The notes: generated from the sequence alone by a model not told the origin. A DNA stretch of 64,000 nt from JAIPDZ01 sp034522175 (GCA_034522175.1 JAXHLQ010000001.1:1-64000); one strand, 5' to 3'; positions 35,643-45,461 are shown, counted from the stretch's first letter. Numbers and translations: made by a program.

Positions 35643-35895
35643 GTTCCGATCCTTCCGTATGTGAGACCTTTGTATGGGAAATCAGCGTGAATGGACACAC
35701 GATTTACAATAACACGTCATGGGTATCATGAAGGGACGGGGATGGATATGGGGGTGATCCTGTATTTTATCAAAAAAGATCCGGTATTCGGGATCCAAAA
35801 TCGTCAGTTGGATCTCCATATAAAAGGCATACGGGAAACGATGGCGTGGCGGGATACATGCGCGTGGGTATGTGTGGGATTCTCAGATGGGTTTG

Positions 35896-37065
35896 CTATT
35901 TCTGGTCGGGTTCGGATTGGGATCGGGGAAGGTCCACGATGAATGTGGATCCCTCGCCCTTGACGCTTTTCGCTGTGATACGCCCCCCATGTCGTTCCAC
36001 AATCCTTCGGCAGATGGACAGTCCCATGCCCACTCCATCGTATTCGCTGCGGCCGTGCAGCCGCTGAAACGGCGAAAAAATGCGGTCCAGATAAATTTCA
36101 TCAAAGCCGATGCCATTGTCCGTTACTGCGATTCTGCACGATTCCTTGGGAGATATGAGCGGGCCTTCCGGTGTATCTTGGACCTGGACCAGTACTTCCC
36201 TGAGCCGGATCACCGGAGGGACCCCCGCTCGATGAAATTTGAGCCCGTTGCCCACCAGGTTTTGGAACAGCTGGATCATCTGATAGGGGTCTGCATCGAT
36301 GGTGGGCAATCCTTCTACGTGCACGCGACCGTCGGTTTCCTGAATACGGTTTTCCAGGTTGGATAAGGCCTCTTTAAGGGATTTGTTCAGGTCCACCGGC
36401 TGAAACGGTCGGGCGTGAGTGGTCACGCGCGAATAGCGCAGAAGGGCTTCAATCAGGTGTTGCATCCGGCTCGCGGCACGCACCATACGGTCTAAGTAAT
36501 CAAGGCCATCGGGACCCAGCACATTGGTGAATTTACGCGTCAACAATCCACCGAAGGCCTGAATCTTGCGGAGGGGTTCCTGTAGATCATGAGAAGCGGT
36601 ATACGCGAAATCCTGCAGTTCCCGGTTGCTACGCTCAAGCCCTTCTCTATAGGCGTCCCACCGATCACGGGCCAGCCGCTGTTCCGTCACTTCCATGAGC
36701 TGCAATATGATGCCGACGACACGGCCCTGGTCGCCCTTTACCGGTTTCAGGCTCCAGTCCCAGTATGTCTCCGGCCCCTGGATCTCCTGTGTATCTCCGA
36801 ATTCATCCTCAAGCGCCATATAGGATTCGGCGGTCTTTAGCACGCGCCGGAAAATGCCTTCTCGATCAGCATTGGGATAGAGTTGGAAGTATCCCTTCCC
36901 GACCAGGAATTCCGGTGATTGACCTGTCCTGGCTGCAAAGGCCTTGTTCACCAGAATGAGTCGTAAGTCCTGGTCCATATACACCATGGGGGAGGCCATG
37001 TTGAAGAAGATATTTTCCAGAAGGGCGGTGCGGTGCTGCAGTTGTTCGATGTCAGTGGTATTCAT
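35896..37065 (-). CDS. PAS-domain sensor histidine kinase
   Basis: 389 residues, no membrane segment. One PAS domain (about 15-130; M-V-Y-M-D-Q-D-L-R-L-I-L-V-N-K-A-F), a HisKA domain with His159 in T-A-S-H-D-L-Q-E-P-L-R-K-I (the phytochrome-type H-box), then an ATPase domain with N-L-V-G-N-G-L-K-F-H, D-N-G-I-G-F and G-M-G-L-S-I-C. The ATG overlaps the stop of a small upstream gene (ATGA), implying translational coupling. The receiver at 35274 is a plausible partner. Confidence 0.92.
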   Translation of the reverse strand: MNTTDIEQLQHRTALLENIFFNMASPMVYMDQDLRLILVNKAFAARTGQSPEFLVGKGYFQLYPNADREGIFRRVLKTAESYMALEDEFGDTQEIQGPETYWDWSLKPVKGDQGRVVGIILQLMEVTEQRLARDRWDAYREGLERSNRELQDFAYTASHDLQEPLRKIQAFGGLLTRKFTNVLGPDGLDYLDRMVRAASRMQHLIEALLRYSRVTTHARPFQPVDLNKSLKEALSNLENRIQETDGRVHVEGLPTIDADPYQMIQLFQNLVGNGLKFHRAGVPPVIRLREVLVQVQDTPEGPLISPKESCRIAVTDNGIGFDEIYLDRIFSPFQRLHGRSEYDGVGMGLSICRRIVERHGGRITAKSVKGEGSTFIVDLPRSQSEPDQK

Positions 37066-37220
37066 CGGATGTCGGGGCTGTATAAACCTGCTGGACCCGG
37101 CCCGGTTCCCCCCGATTCCATGGCCTCGGTCATCTTTTCCTCGTAATGTTCGATCTGATCCTTGATCTGCTCGTTGAGCTTCTCCTTGGCCCGACCCTGA
37201 TCCTTACCCGCATGTGTCAT
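37062..37220 (-). CDS. Small charged hypothetical protein
   Basis: 52 residues from ATG 37220, which has AAGGAG six bases upstream. Lys/Glu-rich N-terminal helix (A-K-E-K-L-N-E-Q-I-K-D-Q-I-E-H-Y-E-E-K-M), then a Gly/Pro-rich tail. The four-base overlap with the downstream kinase gene supports it being translated. A longer frame reaches 37337 but runs through the end of the SDR gene. Function unknown. Confidence 0.5.
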   Translation of the reverse strand: MTHAGKDQGRAKEKLNEQIKDQIEHYEEKMTEAMESGGTGPGPAGLYSPDIR

Positions 37221-37263
37221 TTTCTGCTCCTTCTTCCCGTTCAAATCCGGTGTGACCAACGCC

Positions 37264-38045
37264 TTATTCCCGGGTATATCCCCATTCGACATAATCTCCG
37301 AGCGTCCCATGGTATCCGCTGAGATGGCCGGATGCATCAGAAGCCAGAAACACGGCCAGCAGAGCCACCTCGACCGGATCCTTCAGATGGCCCTGCTCTT
37401 TATAGGCCTGAAAATCACTATAGATCCCTTCTCCAGGACCGACGGTCCCATCTCCCGGATCTCCTCCTGCATGGAGGTGTCCATGACTCCCGGATCGACG
37501 GCATTCACCTGAATATGATGGGCTTTCAGTTCTTCGGCAAGGGACCGGGTCAATTGGATGATCCCGGCCTTGGAGACGCTGTAGGCGCAGAAACGGGGGA
37601 ACGCCATTTGTCCCAGGCCTGAGGAGATGTTGATGATTTTGCCTCCCCCGTTTCGGAGCATGACGGGCACCACCTCCCGGGCAAAGTAAAAGGCTCCGCT
37701 CAGATTGATTCCCAGCGTCCGGTTCCAGGCATCCATATCCGTGTCCTCCAAAAAGCGAACGGGGCCGATCACGCCGGCATTGTTCACCAGGACGTCCACC
37801 GTATCAAAATGGTCTACGCAGGCCTTTACCGCGTGACGAACCGCATTCGGGTCCGACACATCAGCTTCCACTGGATGACAGGTCCCTCCCTCGCGCTGAA
37901 TTCGATCCGCCACATTCCTGAGTTCCTCCAGAGTACGGCTCAGTAGAGTCAATCTCGCCCCTTCCCGGGCCATGGTTAGCGAAACGGCCCGACCCAGACC
38001 CCGACCGGCTCCGGTTACGATGATGGACTTATTTTCCAGTTTCAT
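37264..38045 (-). CDS. Short-chain dehydrogenase/reductase, frameshifted
   Basis: The start is ATG 38045 (M-K-L-E-N-K-S-I-I-V-T-G-A-G-R-G-L-G). Classical SDR: the NAD(P)-binding T-G-A-G-R-G-L-G, N-N-A-G-V, active-site Ser in I-I-N-I-S-S-G and Y-S-V-S-K for the Y-x-x-x-K pair. At about 37430-37445 the similarity moves to another frame (Y-S-D-F-Q-A-Y-K-E-Q-G-H-L-K-D-P ... G-Y-H-G-T-L), ending at the stop at 37264-37266. Corrected length is about 260 residues. Substrate unknown. Its start overlaps the ftsH remnant. Confidence 0.85.
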
Positions 38046-38592
38046 GATTCCCTGCGCCTCCGTGTTCTGTATCTGAAGGAAACCCTTCAACACCACTTTC
38101 CTGAAAAAGCGTTTCAATCTCTTCTTTGGAGAGAGTTTCCTTTTCCAGAAGTTCCCGGGCCAGGGTTTCCAGGACCGCACGATTTTTTTTCAAAAGATCG
38201 TCCACCTCTTTTCGGGCCTGTTTGATGATACCCTGTATTTCCTCATCGATCTGGCGGGCGGTCTCTTCACTGAAGTCTTTTTGCTGAGCGATCTCCCGGC
38301 CCAAAAAGGGGTGTTCTTCTCCCTGACGAAAGGTCACCGGGCCCAATCTCTTACTCATGCCCCACTGACAGACCATTTTGCGGGCCAGTTCCGTGGCTTT
38401 TTTGAGATCGTCTCCAGCCCCGGAACTCATGTCGTTGAGGATCAATTCCTCCGCGGCCCGCCCGCCCAAGAGCACGGCAATGCGGCCCAGGACATAGCTC
38501 CGGGTCAGATTGTAACGGTCTTCCTCGGGAATCAGCTCAGTGGCGCCCAAAGAACGGCCCCGGGGTATAATGGTCACCTTTTCCAGGGGATC
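38029..38592 (-). pseudogene. ftsH: FtsH remnant: C-terminal part of the M41 peptidase domain only
   Basis: The reading frame carries D-P-L-E-K-V-T-I-I-P-R-G-R-S-L-G, then R-I-A-V-L-L-G-G-R-A-A-E-E-L-I and the terminal coiled-coil region, all clearly FtsH. The AAA+ domain, both membrane helices and the H-E-x-x-H zinc site (about 430 residues) are absent. Upstream of about 38600 the sequence no longer resembles FtsH. A GTG at 38577 could start a 183-residue product, but it could not be an active protease. Either a deletion remnant or an assembly junction. Confidence 0.82.
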
Positions 38593-38763
38593 TGTTGTGG
38601 GGTTTCGGGCCTATTTTACGGTTCAGACTTTTCGTGAATCATCGTCAATCAAACCATATTGGGCTCTTTGACAACAGAAGTAAATGCATTGAATTGGGTA
38701 TTTCCCGCATCGAAATCATGTACCCGTTTATCCATCGCCCGGGTAGCGGGGTTTTTTCAGCTT

Positions 38764-39456
38764 TTATGATGGCGGTTTGTCGGACAGACGAGAGGATGCG
38801 GCGACCTCATCCACCAATCTGCCGTAGTCCATGGTCAGGATACGGTCACTGACCCGACGGAGCCAGTCGAGTTGATGGCTGATGACGATCAGGGTGGTTC
38901 CCCACCGGTTTCGCGCATTGAGGGCTGCCCGTTGAATCAGCTGGGAACTCTCCCGGTCCACACTCGCGGTGGGTTCGTCCAGCAGCAATACCTTGGGCTG
39001 GAGGACCAACCGCGCAGCCAGGGCCACCCGCTGCGCTTCTCCGCTGGACAATTCTCTCCAGGACCGGTGAGCGAACTGAGATGGATCCAAGCCGACCTGC
39101 TCCATGGCCTGATGAACCGAAGCACCCGTATGGGACACACCGCGGATTCGAAGCCCATACGATACATTCGCTTGTACGGATCGCTTAAGGAGATAAGGTT
39201 CCTGAGACAAAAGCGTCACCTCCCGGCGGGCGTCCAGGCCCACCCGGCCCACTGGTAGTCCATGGAAGGTGATATGGCCCCCAGCCGGTGTCTCCACAAA
39301 GGCCAGAATGCGCATCAGGGTGCTCTTCCCGGATCCATTGGGCCCGATGATGCCGGTAATGGTTCGGGCCTCGATCTCCAGGTAATCCACATCCAGCACC
39401 CGGCGGCCCCCGTACGCCTGGTGGATATGTTTCAGCTGGTACAGCGGCGCGCTCAT
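38764..39456 (-). CDS. tupC: Tungstate ABC transporter, ATP-binding protein
   Basis: The start is ATG 39456 (M-S-A-P-L-Y-Q-L), overlapping the permease stop by 4 bp; the longer frame to 39603 is inside tupB. 230 residues: Walker A G-P-N-G-S-G-K-S-T, Q-loop L-L-S-Q-E-P-Y, ABC signature L-S-S-G-E-A-Q-R, Walker B V-L-L-L-D-E-P-T. Assigned to tungstate import by its permease and by the TupA protein encoded across the IS. Confidence 0.9.
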   Translation of the reverse strand: MSAPLYQLKHIHQAYGGRRVLDVDYLEIEARTITGIIGPNGSGKSTLMRILAFVETPAGGHITFHGLPVGRVGLDARREVTLLSQEPYLLKRSVQANVSYGLRIRGVSHTGASVHQAMEQVGLDPSQFAHRSWRELSSGEAQRVALAARLVLQPKVLLLDEPTASVDRESSQLIQRAALNARNRWGTTLIVISHQLDWLRRVSDRILTMDYGRLVDEVAASSRLSDKPPS

Positions 39457-40148
39457 TGCCCGGAGACCCGCTTTAGGCCGGATATGGTGAGATTGACGAG
39501 CAAGGCAATGGTCATCAGGATCAACCCCAGTGCAATACCGAGCGCGAACTGCCCCTTCCCCGTTTCCAGGGCAATGGCCGTGGTGATGGTCCGGGTATGC
39601 CACTTGATGTTGCCGCCGACCATCATGGAGATCCCCACCTCCGATACAATGCGGCCATATGCGGCCGCCGCGGCCAGAGCCAGCGCAAACCGGGCCTCCC
39701 AGAGCGTACTCAAAAGAAGTTGACGCCGGTCGGTCCCCAGGGTGAGGAGGGTCTGTTTGAGGCGATAGTCGAGGGTTTCAACGGCTGTGGCTGTCATGGC
39801 CACCACAATGGGAAGTCCCAAAATGGTCTGACCCGCTGCCATCCCGGGGATGGTAAACAACAGCCCCAACTCACCCAGCGGCCCCCGACGCGTCATGAAC
39901 GCGTAACACAAAAGCCCGATAACCACAGTCGGCAGGGACAGCAACGTGTCCACGCCTACACGGATCGGCCGCTGGCCGGGGAAACGGGCATATCCCAGCC
40001 AGAAACCTAAAGGGGCCCCGATCACCATACTGGCGGCCACGGAAAGACTGGAGGCCAGAACCGTGGTTTTCACCGCGGAAAAGGTCTCCGGGTCCCCCTG
40101 AAAGAGCAACTCAAATGCCTGAACCAGGCCGCTGAGGATATAGTCCAT
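39453..40148 (-). CDS. tupB: Tungstate ABC transporter, permease
   Basis: 231 residues, five or six membrane segments. The EAA-like coupling loop is T-L-G-T-D-R-R-Q-L-L-L-S-T-L-W-E-A-R, followed by A-A-A-A-A-Y-G-R-I-V-S-E-V-G-I-S-M-M-V-G-G-N, strongly typical of TupB/WtpB-related permeases. It is now separated from tupA by a 2-kb insertion sequence. Confidence 0.9.
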   Translation of the reverse strand: MDYILSGLVQAFELLFQGDPETFSAVKTTVLASSLSVAASMVIGAPLGFWLGYARFPGQRPIRVGVDTLLSLPTVVIGLLCYAFMTRRGPLGELGLLFTIPGMAAGQTILGLPIVVAMTATAVETLDYRLKQTLLTLGTDRRQLLLSTLWEARFALALAAAAAYGRIVSEVGISMMVGGNIKWHTRTITTAIALETGKGQFALGIALGLILMTIALLVNLTISGLKRVSGQ

Positions 40149-40217
40149 CCATTCACTCCATCAAACGAAACAATAGGGGGACGGTCGCATGAGCGCCGGG
40201 TATGGGATACAGGCTAT

Positions 40218-42266
40218 CCTGGATTCCCATGTTAGTTTTTTGACTTAACACCATGGAGCTTTAGCCAAACACCAATTGGAGCTTTTTCCCCTCAAGCCAA
40301 GGTATGGGGATATCAACATTTTCATAATCAGCAGCGATCAAAAATGGATTACATGCTCTCTTCTGGAAACGGACGATGATTTCTTTTTGCGTGATGATCA
40401 GTGTAGCGGTTGCATCTATGAAGTCTCTGAATATGTGTCGGGATTTGGCTTTTTGATATCTCTTGCCGAGTTTGGAGCCGAGCAATCGGTAGAGGCTGCT
40501 GGCCATGAGCGTGAGCTGTAAATCGAGATTCACTTTCATGGCTATGGTGGAAGAAAGAGCGTCCATGTGAAAAAAATCGATGCCATCAGCGATATTATTC
40601 TCAATAATCATGCGCTGTGCATACCTCTGGATCAGTTTACGGGCTGATCGATTCATCTGGTTGGTCAATAAGAAAGTGGGGTCTTCATGACCGAGATCAG
40701 CAATCACCAGCTGACGGATAGGCCCCTCGTAGTCCTTGAGAGCGATCTTGGTATCCAGAATCCTGGGGGTTTTGTAGATGCGAGATACGCCCTCCAGTTC
40801 AATGCGTCTCCATGCTGATGTCGGCTCGCTGTGGGCCTGCTGGAGCATGTTTTTGGATCGGCGCCTGAGGGTCATGAAATCCACTCCCTGTTGGTTCAAT
40901 TTATTCAGGTTGGTGTAGGTTGTCAGTTTTGAATCAAAGATGAGTTCCTGGGGTAGATGACCGGTTCGTTCTTTCCAATAATCAATGAAGTTGAGGATCT
41001 CGTCGTTTTGGTCATCTTTTCGGACATCGGCATTGCCATAGCAAAAGACCCGGGTTGATGCGTCTTGAGCCACAAAAGCCAGGATCCCTTTTTGTTTTCT
41101 GCTCCGTTTGGAGACATAATGCTTCTCAACCAGGGCATTTTCTCCATGAAAGGGGATGGTACTGAAAGTCCAGGTCAAAAGAAGTGCCTTGCTCAAGACC
41201 CAGATTGGCTATCGCGTCAAACCAGCGTCGCATCAACAAAGGGTAGGACCTGGCATCTACCCGACAACTGTATTCGGTGTGGAAAGCCCGTTTGGGAATG
41301 GCATTCAGGCCGGCAAACAAAGCCAACCCTTCATCCAGAACGTAACTCATGACATGGCTGTGACGGGCCGATCCGAAAAGTTTCAAGGCCATAAGGGAAC
41401 GTATGGCGTGTCCGGCAGGGATCATCCTTGATCCTGGAAACCCGGTTTCCTCAAGGATTTCATCAAGAGGGATGGCAGCCAGAAATGGCATAAATAAGAA
41501 GAGACCGCCAAATTTGGTGTGTATCCTTCGGGGAGATAGATCAAGCTGTCTCACATCCGCCACAGCCCCTGCAATGGGTCTGGTGGATTTTGGGCGCTCT
41601 TCGTCATGCCTTCTCGGAAGCCTGGCGAATCCCTCTTCTTTCAGGATGTAAGATACGCTGACGGGGCTCATCTTATGGCCCTTTTTTGCAAGAACGTCAC
41701 TGATGTCGTAGATAGACAAGTTCTGTTTTCTCAGAGCGATCACTTGATTACGAACATTATCCTTTTTGGGGGCCGTGTGGGGGCCTTTTGAAGGCGGTAC
41801 AAAGAACTGTCGGTCAGGGTTTTGCCGGAAGTGGTGGACCAGGACACGAAAGCTTCCTTCGGTATAGCCGAATCTTCTGGCTGCTTCCTTACCGGAAACG
41901 CCTTCCACAAAGTATGCCCTTAATGCCTCATACTGTCGATGGGTGGCGTTTTTGGGTTCCAGGAAGAACCGGGACCCTTCTGTTAGCTGTTCTGGTGAAC
42001 TATTTAACATATATCCACTATGTCATAAATAATCTCCTTTGTAAAGAAAAAAATGGTCTTCAGGCAAAGTATTTCGAATATATGGTATTTTATGCATGAT
42101 GGCGGGTCAATATATTGAGGTGATGGGCATGCAACGTTATCTTAACAGTGTGGTTAATATCTGTTAAGTTTACTTTTAGTATAACATCTATTAACTTGAA
42201 ATAAAGCAAGGAAGCGTGATTTATTCCCCTCAACGTTAGGACTTCTGGACTCCATGGGAATCCAGG
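40218..42266 (-). mobile_element. DDE-transposase insertion sequence inside the tup operon
   Basis: 2049 bp with 14-bp perfect terminal inverted repeats, CCTGGATTCCCATG (40218-40231) and CATGGGAATCCAGG (42253-42266). It is flanked by the 4-bp direct repeat CTAT (40214-40217 and 42267-42270). CC-ended termini with 4-bp target duplications resemble IS1380-type elements; the family is not certain from the transposase alone. Inserted at the tupA stop codon, which the duplication preserves (CTA read as TAG). Confidence 0.85.
40261..42010 (-). CDS. IS4-superfamily-like transposase, frameshifted
   Basis: The N-terminal half (start 42010) has a helix-turn-helix region (V-S-G-K-E-A-A-R-R-F-G-Y-T-E-G-S-F) and a conserved core up to G-T-S-F-D-L-D-F. 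The second half, in another frame from about 41175, continues S-T-I-P-F-H-G-E-N-A-L-V-E-K-H-Y and includes L-I-F-D-S-K-L-T-T-Y and a Y-x6-E region near Y-A-Q-R-M-I-I-E-N. Together about 580 residues. One indel near 41150-41175 separates the parts, so this copy is probably inactive unless the shift is a sequence error. Confidence 0.8.
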
Positions 42267-43093
42267 CTATTGTGCATTGGGGATGAACAGTTTTTGGCCC
42301 AGCATTTTGAAATCACCGAGAAACGTCTGGATTTTTTGCGAGGTCATCCAGTCGATGAATTTCCTGGCCTGTTCATGCTTCGCATCCGGACAATGGCCCG
42401 GATCCACGGTTAGTATGCTGTACTGATTAAAGAGTACGGGGTCACCCGCCACCATGATCTCAAGCGGGGATTCCCGCCGTGCATATCTGCAAATTTAATA
42501 AACGTTCCCCGATCGGTCATGGTGTAAGCCCCTTTTTCGGTGGCCACACGGATAGTGGCCATCATGCCCTGGCCGGTCTGTATGTACCAGGCCGCCTCAT
42601 CGGGCACCCCCATGCCGACCTTTTCCCACAGGGAAATTTCCTTTTTGTTGGTACCGGAATTGTCTCCCCGGCTCACAAAGGTCACTTTGCGGGCGGCCAG
42701 CCTTTTAAAGGCCTCAACCACGGGCATGCCCTTAAGCCCGGCCGGATCATTCGGCGGACCGATGATGACAAAGTCGTTGTACATCACCCGGGTCCGGTCC
42801 TTGCCATATCCGTCGATCACAAATTGCTTTTCCGCCGTCGGGGCATGCACCAGCAACACATCCACGTCACAGTTCTTGCCCAACTCCAAGGCCTTTCCTG
42901 TACCCACCGGCGTCCATTTCAATTCAATGCCCGTATCCTTTTTGAACATGGGGGCAATGATATCCATAAGCCCCGTGTTATCGGTGCTGGTGGTTGTAGC
43001 CAGCATCAGGGTATCACCCGCTGAAACGACCGCTGCGGTAGACAGAAACAGCACAAGGGTCAAAACCAAGGGATATGACAAACGTCTTTTCAT
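42267..43093 (-). CDS. tupA: Tungstate-binding periplasmic protein, frameshifted
   Basis: Signal peptide (M-K-R-R-L-S-Y-P-L-V-L-T-L-V-L-F) followed by the oxyanion-binding signature A-T-T-T-S-T-D-N-T-G-L-M of TupA, then S-R-G-D-N-S-G-T-N and A-Y-T-M-T-D-R-G-T. Near 42455-42480 the frame changes, and L-E-I-M-V-A-G-D-P-V-L-F-N-Q-Y-S-I-L continues to the TAG at 42267. That stop is inside the target duplication of the downstream IS. About 275 residues when corrected. It binds tungstate with high affinity for TupBC. Confidence 0.9.
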
Positions 43094-43427
43094 GGTCCTT
43101 CCTTTCCATATAAGGGGTATCGGTTTTGGTTTGGCCGTTGTAGCGATCCCCGGGTAAACAGGATATCCATCAGCTTACAATTTTAAATTCCTCGCGGCAT
43201 TATGTCAAGTTGGGCATAAGCCGAAAACCGGTGCCGCTCCGTATTTTTCATGTGCATGCGGCATATGCCTTGACATCGAAGCCGGACTTCAATATGTCTC
43301 ATTGTCGCATACGTTATCATCCCCGCGCGTGAACCCGAAAGACCGGCCGATTGATCCGGCCCCGAAGATCTTATAAACGTCTTGATTAGACGCCTTCATT
43401 GATTCATCAACAAGAGGCCATTGAACC
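43094..43427. other. Divergent regulatory region tupA / HTH regulator
   Basis: No gene. Bases 43270-43298 are a promoter candidate on the plus strand (TTGACA, 17 bp, TATGTC). GCATACGTTATCAT at 43307-43320 contains one ModE-like half-site (CGTTAT) without a clear partner. No hairpin typical of the molybdenum-cofactor riboswitch was seen. Confidence 0.4.
43270..43298 (+). promoter_or_regulatory. Candidate promoter for the HTH regulator
   Basis: TTGACA (43270-43275), 17-bp spacer, TATGTC (43293-43298). The -35 is perfect, the -10 moderate. Confidence 0.4.
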
Positions 43428-44102
43428 ATGGAAGACAAGACCCTGTTCAATACCCGCGAGGTGGCCCGATTCCTCAATATCAATGAAAAGATGGTCTACG
43501 CCCTGATCGCGGACAAAAGTCTTCCCGCCACAAAGGCCACCGGCAAGTGGCTTTTTCCCCGCCACCTCGTGGAGCAGTGGTTGGAAAACCAGACCCTCAA
43601 TTACCCCAAAACCACGGACCCGCTTCCGCCATACCATGGGCTTTTGATCGACATCGGGAGTAACGATATCCTCCTGGAGCGCACCCTGTCGCTCTATAAC
43701 CGCATTCACCCGGATCACATGGCCGTGTTCGGGAATCTCGGGAGCCTCGGTGGCCTTCGCGCCCTCAGACGAAATCTGTGCCATATCGCCTCCAGCCACC
43801 TGCTCCAGGAAGATGAAGAGGAGTACAATTTCCAGTTTGCCGAAAAGGAGTTGGGGCAGTTGCCGGGGGTGATCAATTTCTGCAGGCGTGAGCAGGGTCT
43901 GCTTTTGGGCAAGGGGAATCCAAAAGAGATTCAAGGCGTCGCCGATCTGGGGAAAAACGGGATACGAATCGTCAATCGGTCCCTCGGCACCGGAACCCGC
44001 CTTCTTCTCGATTCTGAACTGAGCCGTGTGGGTCTGAAGGGATCCGCCATCAACGGCTATGACCTTCAGTCCTGCGGCAAAATGGTATTCCCGGGAGAAT
44101 AG
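43428..44102 (+). CDS. HTH (excisionase/MerR-type) regulator with molybdate/tungstate-binding-like domain, short
   Basis: 224 residues. The N-terminal helix-turn-helix is F-N-T-R-E-V-A-R-F-L-N-I-N-E-K-M-V-Y-A-L-I with the wing G-K-W-L-F-P-R-H. From about residue 65 a periplasmic-binding-protein-like domain follows (G-S-N-D-I-L-L, S-L-G-G-L-R-A-L, N-R-S-L-G-T-G-T-R-L-L-L-D), as in DNA-binding proteins with a molybdate-binding-type domain. Those usually continue about 80 residues further (an A-V-A-S-G-x-A-D-x-G region) which is missing, so it is truncated or frameshifted. Its divergence from tupA suggests it controls tungstate uptake. Confidence 0.78.
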   Translation: MEDKTLFNTREVARFLNINEKMVYALIADKSLPATKATGKWLFPRHLVEQWLENQTLNYPKTTDPLPPYHGLLIDIGSNDILLERTLSLYNRIHPDHMAVFGNLGSLGGLRALRRNLCHIASSHLLQEDEEEYNFQFAEKELGQLPGVINFCRREQGLLLGKGNPKEIQGVADLGKNGIRIVNRSLGTGTRLLLDSELSRVGLKGSAINGYDLQSCGKMVFPGE

Positions 44103-44104
44103 GC

Positions 44105-44780
44105 GTGACAGTGCGTTTTGGTTCACCATTTCATTTCCGGGAACGGCTCGATCATCATTGGCCTTTGTGGGCGGCAGGTGCGCTGAAAGGCTTATCCGCC
44201 CTGGTCCGCACCCGGCTTGTGGGCGCGGACCAGGGCAACACCATCACCTGCGGCGTGGCGCACTGGCATGGGGATGAACTGGCCCTTCTCCCCGCTTCGG
44301 ACACATGGCCCTGACCATTTTGGTCAGCCAGTCAAAGGACGGTGAGCTCATGGCAAGGGGAGCTAAGGCACTGGGCTACCGGGTCACTCGGGGTCATCCA
44401 CACGGGGCGCCGTGGGCGGTCTTCTGGCACTCATCAAGGAGGTCCGTGAGGGCCACACCGTGGTCCTTGCCGTGGACGGCCCCAACGGACCGAGAGGCGT
44501 CTGTAAGCCGGGAATCGTCCGTGTGGTGCAGAAAACAGGCGTTCCCCTCCTGCCGGTGGGCGTAGCCGGTTCCCGCCGACTAATCTTCCATAAATCGTGG
44601 AACAAGGCCTACCTCCCTCTCCCCTTTTCCCGGCAGGTCATCTATGTGGACAAACCGCTCCATTTTTCAAATAAGGCGGATCCGGACACCATGACCCGGT
44701 ACTGCCGGCAGGTGGAAGCAGCACTTTTGAGCGCCCAGAAGAAGGCCCGGGAGACCCTTGATCAGTGGCGGTCAGTGTGA
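44105..44780 (+). CDS. DUF374-type lysophospholipid acyltransferase-like protein, frameshifted
   Basis: Three overlapping frames together give a DUF374/LPLAT protein of about 220 residues: V-A-H-W-H-G-D-E-L-A-L-L-P, then G-H-M-A-L-T-I-L-V-S-Q-S-K-D-G-E-L-M-A-R, then V-L-A-V-D-G-P-N-G-P-R-G-V-C-K-P-G. The H-W-H-G-D-E and D-G-P-x-G-P motifs are the acyltransferase signatures. Shifts occur at about 44300 and 44390. It starts 3 bp after the regulator stop. Likely inner-membrane-associated lipid A or phospholipid acylation. Confidence 0.75.
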
Positions 44781-45461
44781 TTAGAAGGGCCACAAACAGC
44801 ATCCCCCACGATCCCGAAGCTCCCCTTCGCAGGCGGTTAGTTGCCCCCGATATTTGTCCGACCGCCGCTGTACCTTGTCGGCCACCCGTAGCAACCATTG
44901 CTTTTTGCGATAGCTGCCCCTGTTAAATCCACCCCGGCCTTCGTGGTAGGCCAGATAAAGGCTTCGGGCGTTCTTCCGCGAGATCCCGCACTGCCTGTGG
45001 CTCAGGTAGCAATACCATCCCACAAAATCGATGGCATCTTCGAAGTCATCCCGATCGGCCCACGAATTGCCTGTGGCCGCCTGATACTCCTCCCAGGTCT
45101 CATCTTTGGCCTGGGCATACCCAAAGGCGGATGAGGGCCGGGGGCCGGGAAAAATCCACAGACACGTGGTCCTCGGCGGTCTTGCATCGGCGATGTACTT
45201 GGACTCCTGATGCATGATGGCCATCATCACATAAACGGGGACCCCCCACCGCTTATAGGATTCATAGGCTGCATCGTACCAGTCCGGGTGCTCCCTGAAG
45301 ATTTCACAGATATTGTCGATCCGTTTGGGCGGCGGGGTCGTGGCACAAGACCCGAAAAAGGGCATCGAGAGTATGGCAACCATGACGAGCATACCCGCCC
45401 AATGCCACGAAGTGAGCGCATTGTACCATGAAGTCCTCGACCGAAAAACAGAATGTGCCAT
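44781..45461 (-). CDS. Lytic transglycosylase (SLT-type) lipoprotein
   Basis: The start is ATG 45461 with GAGGGAAG upstream. A hydrophobic segment ends in the lipobox F-F-G-S-C, so Cys is lipidated and the protein is anchored in the outer membrane or periplasmic side. The catalytic Glu is in M-H-Q-E-S-K-Y, followed by A-F-G-Y-A-Q-A-K and Y-L-A-Y-H-E-G-R-G-G-F, the usual SLT blocks. It cleaves peptidoglycan glycan strands. Divergent from the operon that includes PBP1A, a functional match. The tail has four extra cysteines. Confidence 0.85.
   Translation of the reverse strand: MAHSVFRSRTSWYNALTSWHWAGMLVMVAILSMPFFGSCATTPPPKRIDNICEIFREHPDWYDAAYESYKRWGVPVYVMMAIMHQESKYIADARPPRTTCLWIFPGPRPSSAFGYAQAKDETWEEYQAATGNSWADRDDFEDAIDFVGWYCYLSHRQCGISRKNARSLYLAYHEGRGGFNRGSYRKKQWLLRVADKVQRRSDKYRGQLTACEGELRDRGGCCLWPF

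Noticed and set aside
38733..38757. CCCG/CGGG hairpin followed by six T residues as a terminator
   Set aside because: The T-run is on the plus strand, while the adjacent genes are transcribed on the minus strand; the stem is only four pairs.
43094..43427. Molybdenum/tungsten cofactor riboswitch upstream of tupA
   Set aside because: No set of conserved paired elements could be recognised; only a promoter and one ModE-like half-site.
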